A stretch of DNA of 5,083 nt, from assembly GCA_002785165.1 (NCBI GenBank), contig PFMI01000001.1, positions 1 to 5,083 on the forward strand. Reading direction: 5' to 3'. The position numbers were made by a program, and so were the translations under genes. The notes beneath the pieces are model-generated. The model worked only from the letters and a program-made list of their open reading frames with translations, had not been told where the DNA came from and ran no database searches. Every line of letters starts with the position of its first letter. Positions within the stretch are counted from its first letter, which is position 1. The DNA is from a bacterium (Candidatus Gribaldobacteria) CG_4_10_14_0_8_um_filter_33_9. GTDB lineage: Bacteria; Patescibacteriota; Minisyncoccia; Minisyncoccales; CG1-02-41-26. Of this stretch, positions 1-5,038 are shown in pieces.

Positions 1-208
1 GAAGCCGAACCAAATCATGAATATAAGGCGCTTGTTCTTTGGTTCTTTGCACAACCAACGCTTTTAAAATTTTTTCTAAGACAATATGACCAAAAAATAA
101 AGAATTAGAATATTCTTTTCCTTTAAATAGAAAAACCATTGTTTTGTAATCATACTCAGCGGTTTTTCTCCAATATTCTACAATTTTTTTTACATTTTGT
201 TCTGTCAT
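1..208 (-). CDS. HEPN-domain protein, N-terminal part (runs off window)
   Basis: The reading frame starts at the ATG at 208-206 and stays open for 69 codons to the window edge. The peptide has the HEPN (PF05168-type) pattern: YWRKTAEYDYKTM near residues 12-24, then a helix with SLFFGHIVLEKILKAL at 36-51, then a conserved IHDLVRL at 63-69. HEPN proteins are small helical proteins; many are RNases or toxins paired with a MNT nucleotidyltransferase antitoxin, while others are nucleic-acid or nucleotide-binding partners. The usual family length is about 120-140 aa, so roughly half is visible. Any catalytic R-x4-6-H motif would lie in the missing part, so toxicity cannot be judged. There is no Shine-Dalgarno sequence, but a strong promoter ends 9 nt upstream of the ATG. 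No MNT gene is visible on the upstream side; a partner would have to lie beyond position 1. Confidence 0.8.
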   Translation of the reverse strand, partial: MTEQNVKKIVEYWRKTAEYDYKTMVFLFKGKEYSNSLFFGHIVLEKILKALVVQRTKEQAPYIHDLVRL

Positions 209-217
209 AATATTTTT

Positions 218-246
218 ATATTACCGCGATTTTATGTTTTTGTCAA
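218..246 (-). promoter_or_regulatory. Sigma-70-type promoter for the HEPN gene
   Basis: On the minus strand a perfect -35 box TTGACA (241-246) is followed by exactly 17 nt and a -10 box TAATAT (218-223). Transcription should begin 6-8 nt downstream, near position 210-212, which is only 2-4 nt before the HEPN ATG at 208. The mRNA would therefore be essentially leaderless, which fits the lack of a ribosome binding site. The promoter lies within the last codons of the rarA-like fragment. This is a sequence match only. Confidence 0.65.
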
Positions 247-355
247 AAAATTTTATTGAAATTATTTTATCTTGCCCCAAAATTTCATCCTGACCCAAAA
301 AATCTTCCAATGTTTCCGGCCTTATTCTGTCCGCCAATCCGATTGATTTTTTCAT
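221..355 (-). pseudogene. rarA: RarA-like AAA+ ATPase, N-terminal fragment (truncated)
   Basis: A 44-codon frame runs from the ATG at 355 to the TAA at 221. Its residues 6-31 (GLADRIRPETLEDFLGQ, then DEILGQDKI) match the N-terminus of replication-associated recombination protein A (RarA/MgsA), in which this segment precedes the Walker A motif. RarA is about 400-440 aa and acts at stalled replication forks. Here the match fades after about residue 32 and the frame stops before any Walker A, Walker B or sensor motif, so no ATPase can be made. RuvB and other clamp-loader-like proteins share the RPxxLxxFxGQ core, but the LADR lead-in and the ILGxDK tail favour RarA. The Met is at the usual RarA start, so the 5' end seems intact and the 3' end lost. 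The HEPN gene and its promoter occupy the break point. It could still encode a short peptide. Confidence 0.6.
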
Positions 356-403
356 AAAAAATTTAATAAATTCCTTGCAATAGAACTGCGGGAAATTTTT
401 TGA

Positions 404-691
404 TTAAAAATAACTCAATGGAATAAATTTTACTTTAGTGTTTTTTATTTTCTCTTCTGCTAAATAATCTTTAGTTAAAATAATTCCTGTTTTTGGATTG
501 AATTTGTTAATAAAACTATAAAAACTTTTTCCAATTCTTCTTTTTGAAACATACTTTATTTCCACTGGATAAACATTTTGCTCCTTTTCAATAACAAAAT
601 CCACTTCTGCTTTGCTTTTTGTGCGCCAATATTTTAAATCAGGCAATAAGTTTAACAAACCTTTTATGTCTTTTAATAAATAATTTTCCAT
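404..691 (-). CDS. C-terminal DUF4143 / PD-(D/E)XK-like fragment of an AAA ATPase
   Basis: This 95-codon frame (ATG at 691, TAA at 404) corresponds to the C-terminal domain of the AAA_14/DUF4143 ATPase family, which is normally about 370-420 aa. The visible family features are ENYLLKDI at residues 2-9, YWRTKSKAEVDFVIEK at 21-36, YPVEIKY at 41-47, and a closing SFINKFNPKTGIILTKD segment. Asp31, Glu44 and Lys46 form a PD-(D/E)XK nuclease-like constellation. The whole N-terminal ATPase part is missing. Homology appears to start a few codons before the ATG (residues EGI), with an in-frame stop 9 codons upstream. A GAAGGG sequence lies 3 nt before the ATG, so translation of the stand-alone piece is possible. 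A remnant of the same gene's start lies just upstream at 700-750. I read it as a decayed gene; a free-standing nuclease-like domain is the alternative. Confidence 0.65.
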   Translation of the reverse strand: MENYLLKDIKGLLNLLPDLKYWRTKSKAEVDFVIEKEQNVYPVEIKYVSKRRIGKSFYSFINKFNPKTGIILTKDYLAEEKIKNTKVKFIPLSYF

Positions 692-699
692 AATCCCTT

Positions 700-750
700 C
701 TAATTTAAAAAAGGGTTAATTATATTTTCTAATTGTCTATGAATATACAT
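700..750 (-). pseudogene. N-terminal remnant of the same AAA/DUF4143 ATPase
   Basis: A 16-codon frame (ATG at 750, TAG at 700-702) reads MYIHRQLENIINPFLN. This resembles the opening of AAA_14/DUF4143 ATPases, which typically begin MYIxRxLE and reach the P-loop a short way later. The P-loop and all other core motifs are absent. The C-terminal piece (404-691) begins right after it in a different frame. The simplest reading is one ancestral gene that lost about 270-300 internal codons and was left out of frame at the joint. The match is short, so the identity rests mainly on its position beside the C-terminal fragment. Confidence 0.5.
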
Positions 751-751
751 A

Positions 752-779
752 ATTTTAGCAGGGTTGTTTTTAATGACAA
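752..779 (-). promoter_or_regulatory. Possible extended -10 promoter of the decayed ATPase gene
   Basis: The minus strand carries TTGTCA (774-779, 5 of 6 matches to the -35 consensus), a 16-nt spacer, and TAAAAT (752-757) preceded by TGC, an extended -10 element. The predicted start (about 744-746) would lie a few bases inside the remnant's ATG at 750. So either the promoter match is chance in AT-rich DNA or it does not serve that ATG. Confidence 0.3.
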
Positions 780-870
780 ATTTATTTCGCTTTTTTCAAA
801 TCGTATTTAAAAAATAAATTGTACGCAGTTCCGATAAATTTTTTTTGATTGAATTGTTCATTGTTAAATA

Positions 871-905
871 GATTTTAAATTATAAATTATAGATTATAGA
901 TTTTA
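871..905. repeat. Five tandem 7-nt units (RATTWTA type)
   Basis: The plus strand reads as five consecutive heptamers: GATTTTA, AATTATA, AATTATA, GATTATA, GATTTTA. The first and last units are identical, as are the second and third. Each fits the consensus (A/G)ATT(A/T)TA. It could be slippage-prone low-complexity DNA or a set of protein-binding sites; nothing here decides between them. Confidence 0.55.
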
Positions 906-975
906 AAACAAATTTGAATGCATCAATTTTGAAACTTAATTTTTATTTTTTGAGAAATCTATAACTTTTCCATTT

Positions 976-1011
976 AAATAAATTATAAAAAGATATTTTT
1001 ATAATTTATTT
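976..1011. repeat. 16-bp perfect inverted repeat with a 4-nt loop, possible operon-end hairpin
   Basis: The left arm at 976-991 (ending AATAAATTATAAAAA) is perfectly complementary to the right arm at 996-1011, with loop GATA at 992-995. It begins 18 nt past the stop codon of the L,D-transpeptidase gene, where a transcription terminator or 3' stabilising hairpin would be expected. The stem is made only of A-T pairs and no clean U-run follows on the minus strand, so it is not a classic intrinsic terminator. Confidence 0.6.
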
Positions 1012-1029
1012 TGAAAATAGGCGGCTTCA

Positions 1030-2148
1030 TTATTTTATTCTAATTTTTACTTTAGTGCCTTCTTTTATAAAATTATACAAAACAGACAAGTCATTATTGT
1101 GCAACCTTACACAACCATAAGTATTATAAAATCTTTCTGTTCCATTATCATTATATCCACCATGAAAGTGAATCCCTCTGTTGCGTTCAAAATTTAAAAT
1201 TTGATGTCCATATCTTTTTGTTTCAGATGCTGAACATTTTCCCGCTCCTTGATAAAATTTAGTATCACCACAATTTATTTTATAATTAATTTTAAAATTT
1301 CCTATAGGAGTTTTTTTGTCGCCTTGTGCGGAATTTTGAGCACACCCATTTAGTCCTGTGCGAATATCAAATGGTTGCCGAAGAAGTTGTCGCTCATTTG
1401 GATAACGATCCGTTTTCGCGTAGATATATAATTTTCCATAGCCTAAGCTTTCAGAATCGCATTTAACTATAATTACAGGATCCCGTAGAAGGGGAATCTC
1501 TTCTTGCCCGTTTGATGGCGGAAAATGATCTACTAAATTTCCTTCTTCTAATTCCGCAATAGTTTTTTCCTCCTCATCCCCCGGGGGTGGCGGAGGGGGA
1601 CCCGATGGTTTTTTTGGCTCCTCGTGCCAGCCAAGATTTTTGCCGGGTTTAAATGGATTTTTCGTACCACCAACAAAAGTTCTACTAATAGGGCAATCAA
1701 TTTTAAACCAGCCCTGTCCTAAGGGGTCTGTCCATTCTACAACCCCAAATACGCTTAATAAAAAACTGACCAAAAGCCAACAACTATAAATTAAAACCAA
1801 ACCCAAACCCACATAAAGGATCATGTTTTTTACTTTATTCTTCATCGCGGGCGCGGCGCCCGCGGAAAAAAGCAATATGCCCGCGACAACCAGCATTAAA
1901 ATTGCCAGGGGCGGCACAATTTTGTCAAAAACAAATTCAATGATTCCGTCAATCATCACAAAAAAATGACAGAGCTGACAACGCTCCCATATATCAATTT
2001 CTCCGCTGCCATTAAGGTCGTAACCGCAAGGCACAAAACCTTTATAAGAAATTGTTCCTCCTCCCTCCACATCATATTCGCCAGCCAAAATATTCGCGGA
2101 AAAAATCAAAAAACACGATAAAAATAAAATTAAAATTTTTTTAGACAT
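1030..2148 (-). CDS. L,D-transpeptidase (YkuD) fused to a T4SS-pilin-like membrane module
   Basis: This 372-aa protein probably cross-links or modifies peptidoglycan outside the membrane. A signal peptide covers about residues 1-22. Residues 36-152 resemble the CPR type IV secretion pilin (TrbC/VirB2-like) family: VPCG at 39-42, CQLCHFFV at 57-64, IVPPLAILMLVVAG at 77-90, a second membrane helix at about 110-136, and GWFKIDCP at 146-153. An EF-hand-like loop (DLNGSGEIDIWE) occupies 44-55. A proline-rich acidic linker with six prolines (184-189) leads to the YkuD domain at about 223-372, with TPIGNFKI at 280-287, HFHGG at 327-331 and TYGCVRL at 343-349. Cys346 is the expected nucleophile and His329 the partner. 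Two membrane helices after a cleaved signal would place the catalytic domain outside. The start at 2148 is chosen because it gives the signal peptide; a longer frame to 2229 reads through the tRNA and is rejected. There is no Shine-Dalgarno sequence. Confidence 0.85.
   Translation of the reverse strand: MSKKILILFLSCFLIFSANILAGEYDVEGGGTISYKGFVPCGYDLNGSGEIDIWERCQLCHFFVMIDGIIEFVFDKIVPPLAILMLVVAGILLFSAGAAPAMKNKVKNMILYVGLGLVLIYSCWLLVSFLLSVFGVVEWTDPLGQGWFKIDCPISRTFVGGTKNPFKPGKNLGWHEEPKKPSGPPPPPPGDEEEKTIAELEEGNLVDHFPPSNGQEEIPLLRDPVIIVKCDSESLGYGKLYIYAKTDRYPNERQLLRQPFDIRTGLNGCAQNSAQGDKKTPIGNFKINYKINCGDTKFYQGAGKCSASETKRYGHQILNFERNRGIHFHGGYNDNGTERFYNTYGCVRLHNNDLSVLYNFIKEGTKVKIRIK
1846..1864. repeat. GC-only 19-nt inverted repeat inside the transpeptidase gene
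   Basis: CGCGGGCGC (1846-1854) and GCGCCCGCG (1856-1864) are perfect reverse complements around a single G at 1855. It encodes the Ala-Gly-Ala-Ala-Pro-Ala stretch (residues 96-101) between the two membrane helices. A stem with a 3-5 nt loop can form in the mRNA. It stands out sharply in such an AT-rich region. No U-run follows it. Confidence 0.6.
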
Positions 2149-2154
2149 AATTTT

Positions 2155-2228
2155 TGGCTGCGGGGCCTGGACTCGAACCAAGATACCATCCTCCAGAGGG
2201 ATGTGTCCTACCATTAGACGACCCCGCA
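2155..2228 (-). tRNA. tRNA-Gln (anticodon CUG), CCA encoded
   Basis: The minus strand folds into a full cloverleaf. The acceptor stem pairs TGCGGGG with CCCCGCA (2222-2228 with 2159-2165). The D arm is GTC-TAATGGTAG-GAC. The anticodon stem pairs CATCC with GGATG around the loop CTCTGGA, giving anticodon CTG at 2194-2196. The variable loop is 4 nt. The T arm pairs CTTGG with CCAGG around TTCGAGT. The discriminator base is G (2158), followed by an encoded CCA (2155-2157). The U1-A72 pair and G73 are typical identity elements of bacterial tRNA-Gln, supporting the assignment. It sits 20 nt after the ftsX stop and 6 nt before the start codon of the L,D-transpeptidase, so it is probably cut out of a shared transcript. 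Confidence 0.95.
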
Positions 2229-2248
2229 ATAATTGATTATTTTTTGAT

Positions 2249-3163
2249 TTATATTTTTAAATATTTGTGAACCGCAAAGAAAAAAGATGTTACTCCCAAA
2301 GCAAGGGCAAAAAGAATTTGATATCCAAAAATTTTTAAAAAGTTTTCTTTAAAAAATTGCAAAAAATTAAAATCAAAAAGCCAGGTTTGCAAATCAGCGC
2401 TAAAAATATGCAAAACAATAACAAAAGAAAGATTAACAATTAAAATAGAAAAAAAGCCGTACAAAAGGGACTGAATAAGGAAAGGTCCTCGAATAAACCA
2501 ATTAGAAGCGCCAACCAAGCGCATGGTGGCAATTTCTTCTCTAAAAATAAAAATAGTGAGACGTATGGTGTTGAAAGTTATCAAAAAAACCAAAATTATT
2601 AAAAAAGCGCCAAGATAAACTCCGAACCTCTTAATTTTCAAAGATATTTCAGAAAGTTTATTAATTACTTTTTCCGAGGCAAAATAAGAAACCTTTTCAA
2701 TAGAGTCTTTTAAAAAACTGCTAACCAAAAAATCGGATATAGGAGCGTAAAAAACGGGATCTTTGGCTTTAATGTTTAAAGAACTTAAAAAAGGATTTTC
2801 TCCTATTTCTTCTAATACCTGCAAATAAAGAAGTTCGTCTTTGTGTTTGGCGAGAAAAACCTCTTTTGCTTCTTGTTTTGAGATATAATTAATTGATTTT
2901 ATTTGAATGGAAAATTTATTATTAAGTTCTTCTTTAAGTCCTAAAATTTCTTTTTCTGCAACATCTTTTTTAAAATAAACCGAAATATCAACTTGCTCTT
3001 GGGCTTTATTGATTAAAAATCCGCTCAACTCATTAAAAACAAAAAAAAAGGTTAAGGCAAAAATGGCGACAGTCATCACAAAAATAACTCCCAGTCCCAA
3101 TCCTTTGTTGCGGCTAAAACTTTGCCAGCCGAATTTTAAAATGCGTTTTAAAAAAATAAACAT
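2249..3163 (-). CDS. ftsX: Cell division protein FtsX (membrane subunit of FtsEX)
   Basis: This 304-aa protein has the full FtsX layout: a short cytoplasmic N-terminus, a first membrane helix at about 22-45, an extracytoplasmic domain at about 50-175, then three more helices at about 180-202, 228-252 and 276-298. The segment NTIRLTIFIFREEIATMRLVGAS (198-220), a FtsX/MacB-type loop that contacts the ATPase partner, is clear. The length is normal for the family (about 290-310 aa). With FtsE it forms an ABC-type complex that does not transport but relays ATP hydrolysis to peptidoglycan hydrolases or their activators at the septum. The gene begins 10 nt after the ftsE stop, consistent with cotranscription. 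No clear Shine-Dalgarno sequence precedes its ATG. It is followed after 20 nt by tRNA-Gln. No hydrolase gene is adjacent, but a peptidoglycan L,D-transpeptidase is next after the tRNA. Confidence 0.95.
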   Translation of the reverse strand: MFIFLKRILKFGWQSFSRNKGLGLGVIFVMTVAIFALTFFFVFNELSGFLINKAQEQVDISVYFKKDVAEKEILGLKEELNNKFSIQIKSINYISKQEAKEVFLAKHKDELLYLQVLEEIGENPFLSSLNIKAKDPVFYAPISDFLVSSFLKDSIEKVSYFASEKVINKLSEISLKIKRFGVYLGAFLIILVFLITFNTIRLTIFIFREEIATMRLVGASNWFIRGPFLIQSLLYGFFSILIVNLSFVIVLHIFSADLQTWLFDFNFLQFFKENFLKIFGYQILFALALGVTSFFFAVHKYLKI

Positions 3164-3173
3164 AGGATTTTTA

Positions 3174-3863
3174 TTACAATATAAATTTTGCTTGTTCGGA
3201 ATCGCGAATTATTTTTCCTTGGTCCAAAACTATGACTCTTTGCTTCAAATTATCAACGATTCCTTTATTGTGAGTTGATAAAATCACAGTTGTTCCGAGT
3301 TGATGAATTTTTTTTAAAATATCAATAATTTCAAAAGTGTTGTAAACATCTAAATTGCCGGTGGGTTCATCCGCGATGATAACTTCGGGCTGGTGGCAAA
3401 GAGCTTTGGCAATGGCCAATCGTTGCTTTTCTCCGCCCGAAAGCTCCAAAGGAAAATTCTCTTGACGATGGCCCAGGTTTACCATTTCCAAAATTTGAGG
3501 AATGTCGCGGCTAATTTCTTTCTCCGAGGCGCCAATAACCTGCATTACATATTCAACATTTTCTCGAACATTTTTTGCTAAAAGCAATTTATAATCCTGA
3601 TGAACAACCCCCACTCGTTGTCGAAGATTTTGAAGCGTTTTTTGATTCATTTTTTGAACGCATTCTTGCTCAAAAAAAATTTCTCCTTGCGTAGGTTTTT
3701 CTTCGTTGATTAACAATTTAATTAAACTTGTTTTTCCCGCTCCTGATTTTCCAATAATAGAAACAAACTCTGTTTTTTTTATTTCAAAAGAAATATCAGA
3801 CAAAGCAACAACCCTTTCTTTTTTTGAATGATAGATTTTGGAAACATTTTTAAATTCTATCAT
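3174..3863 (-). CDS. ftsE: Cell division ATP-binding protein FtsE
   Basis: This 229-aa protein is a complete ABC ATPase of standard FtsE length. Visible motifs are Walker A GKSGAGKT (38-45), Q-loop Gln89 in VHQD, signature LSGGE (141-145), Walker B VIIADE (161-166, with catalytic Glu166), D-loop NLD (170-172) and switch His198. All key residues are present, so it should be active. The preferred partner is FtsX, encoded directly downstream. Its ATG (3861-3863) lies inside the end of prfB, overlapping it by 14 nt in another frame, which suggests translational coupling; no Shine-Dalgarno sequence is seen. LolD/MacB-type ATPases are close relatives, but the neighbouring FtsX and the prfB-ftsE-ftsX order decide the name. 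Confidence 0.95.
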   Translation of the reverse strand: MIEFKNVSKIYHSKKERVVALSDISFEIKKTEFVSIIGKSGAGKTSLIKLLINEEKPTQGEIFFEQECVQKMNQKTLQNLRQRVGVVHQDYKLLLAKNVRENVEYVMQVIGASEKEISRDIPQILEMVNLGHRQENFPLELSGGEKQRLAIAKALCHQPEVIIADEPTGNLDVYNTFEIIDILKKIHQLGTTVILSTHNKGIVDNLKQRVIVLDQGKIIRDSEQAKFIL

Positions 3864-4990
3864 AATTGTTTATAACCATTGTTTGTAATTGTTTAATTTC
3901 TGCTTCAATAAATTCGTCCAAATTGCCATTTAAAACCTTTTCAACATTTGAGGTTTTAATTCCTGTCCGATGATCTTTAATAAGTTGATAAGGATGAAAA
4001 ACATAAGAGCGAATTTGACTGCCAAAATCAGCAGAAATTTTTTGACCTTTAATTTTTTCCATTTCTTTTTCTTTTTCCTTTTCTTTGAGTTGTAAAAGTT
4101 TGGCAGACAAAATTTGAAGAGCGATTTTTCGATTTAGACCTTGCGATCTTTCAATTTGACTGGCAACTTGCAAACCTGTTGGCAAATGAGTAATTCTAAT
4201 CGCAGATTCTCTTTTGTTAACATTCTGTCCGCCGGGCCCGGTAGCGCGAAATGTTTCCGTTCTAATTTCTTCAGGAAGAATTTTAATCTCTTCCTGTTCA
4301 ATATCTATTTTTGGCAAAACCTCAATTTTGACAAAAGAGGTATGCCTTAATTTTTTGGCTGAAAAAGGCGAAATGCGAACTAAACGATGAATGCCTGTTT
4401 CTCTTCTTAAGAGACCATAAGCCAATTTTCCTTTTATTTGTAAACATGCTTCTTTCAGTCCGATCCTTGCTTCCGGTCCGCCGCCTTCTCCAAATTTCCG
4501 ATATAAGATTTTGAAAGAAAAACCATTTATTTCCGTCCATGCCTGATACATTTTTAAAAGCAAAGCAGCCCAATCTTCCGCGTCTCTGCCTCCCGCGCCT
4601 GCTTCACAAAATAAAATCGCTGAACATTTATCATATTTGCCGGAAAGATAAATTTCTTGAAATTTTCTTTTAATTTGAAAATCTAATTTTTCAATCTTTT
4701 GCGCTAGTTCTATTTCAATTTTCGCGTCATCTTCCCTTAAAAGCAAAAAGTCCTTTATATCGACAAACTCAATTTCTAAATTTTCAATTTCTTCTAGTTG
4801 TTTTTTGACTTCAGAATGTTTTTTTTGTATTTCAGAAGCATTTTTTTCTTTTTGCCAAAAATCAGGTTTTTCAATCTCTTGTTTTTTTATTTTAAATTCT
4901 TGTTTTTTATTAGCAATGTCAAAGACAATCCATCAAATGATGGAATTCTTTTTCTATTTTTTCAATTTTTGAATTCAATTCGTTTGTCAT
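3850..4990 (-). CDS. prfB: Peptide chain release factor 2, with +1 programmed frameshift
   Basis: RF2 reads UAA and UGA stop codons and triggers peptide release. The gene starts at the ATG at 4988-4990, runs 23 codons to an in-frame TGA (4919-4921), and continues in the +1 frame from GAC at 4920 to the TAA at 3850. The joined product is 379 aa, close to the E. coli length of 365. Residues 38-46 (EIEKPDFWQ) match the RF2 N-terminal domain, AGAGGRDAEDWA lies at 130-141, the stop-codon-reading SPF at 207-209 and the catalytic GGQ at 253-255, almost the E. coli positions. A lysine/glutamate-rich run (KEKEKEKEMEK) lies at 302-312. A start at the TTG at 4746 would remove the N-terminal domain and is rejected. 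SPF rather than RF1's PxT confirms RF2. The gene overlaps ftsE by 14 nt. No Shine-Dalgarno sequence precedes the ATG. Confidence 0.93.
4918..4924 (-). promoter_or_regulatory. prfB autoregulatory +1 frameshift site (CTTTGAC)
   Basis: The minus strand reads CTT TGA C, the same heptamer as the classical prfB frameshift site. Low RF2 makes the ribosome pause at UGA, slip from CUU to UUU, and continue at GAC, so RF2 controls its own level. The stop is codon 24, near codon 26 in E. coli. The strong internal Shine-Dalgarno (AGGGGG) that stimulates the E. coli shift is missing; the upstream bases are only TTGATGGATTGT. Confidence 0.9.
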
Positions 4991-5010
4991 ATTGTTTGGT
5001 TATTATTTTT

Positions 5011-5038
5011 ATTTTATCAAAAAAATTTTTATAATCAA
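5011..5038 (-). promoter_or_regulatory. Possible promoter of the prfB-ftsEX cluster
   Basis: Upstream of prfB, TTGATT (5033-5038) and TAAAAT (5011-5016) are separated by 16 nt, which would start transcription near 5004, about 14 nt before the ATG. A perfect TTGACA also occurs at 5062-5067, but its best-spaced -10 (TTGGTA or TGGTAT) is poor. In DNA this AT-rich such matches are common, so the assignment is weak; transcription could also enter from beyond the window. Confidence 0.3.

Larger units (their letters stand above)
751..1029. other. Non-coding AT-rich stretch between the transpeptidase and the decayed ATPase
   Basis: About 280 nt with no credible gene on either strand; the longest frames are short and have no recognisable motif. 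It holds the possible promoter at 752-779, a run of 7-nt repeats at 871-905 and a long inverted repeat at 976-1011. The composition is almost entirely A and T. It forms the boundary between the conserved gene block on the right and the decaying accessory genes on the left. Confidence 0.6.

Noticed and set aside
366..403. A short minus-strand frame reading like ISRSSIARNLLNFL between the two gene fragments
   Set aside because: It faintly recalls the C-terminal part of another ATPase of the DUF4143 type, but it is too short to support and overlaps other open frames.
2155..2178. tRNA 3' end as an integration (att) site for the accessory region on the left
   Set aside because: No second copy of the tRNA 3' end and no integrase is visible in the window; a copy could lie outside, but nothing here supports it.
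2149..2229. N-terminal extension of the transpeptidase frame by 27 codons
   Set aside because: The extension is a read-through of the tRNA-Gln gene; the Met at 2148 gives a normal signal peptide.
2230..2245. AATAATTGATTATT inverted repeat followed by T-run on the plus strand, as a terminator
   Set aside because: The loop would be only 2 nt, the stem is all A-T, and the T-run is on the wrong strand for the minus-strand genes.
3009..3278. Plus-strand open frames over ftsX/ftsE and within prfB (also 3393-3581, 4141-4350, 4798-5034)
   Set aside because: They lie antisense to clearly conserved genes, with low-complexity translations and no recognisable motif.
4322..4573. Minus-strand 83-codon frame inside prfB
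   Set aside because: It is an out-of-frame shadow of the conserved RF2 sequence, which contains the SPF motif in the other frame.
3850..4746. Release factor starting at the TTG at 4746
   Set aside because: The frame stays open upstream to 4920 with RF2-like residues (EIEKPDFWQ), and the frameshift site connects it to an ATG at 4990.
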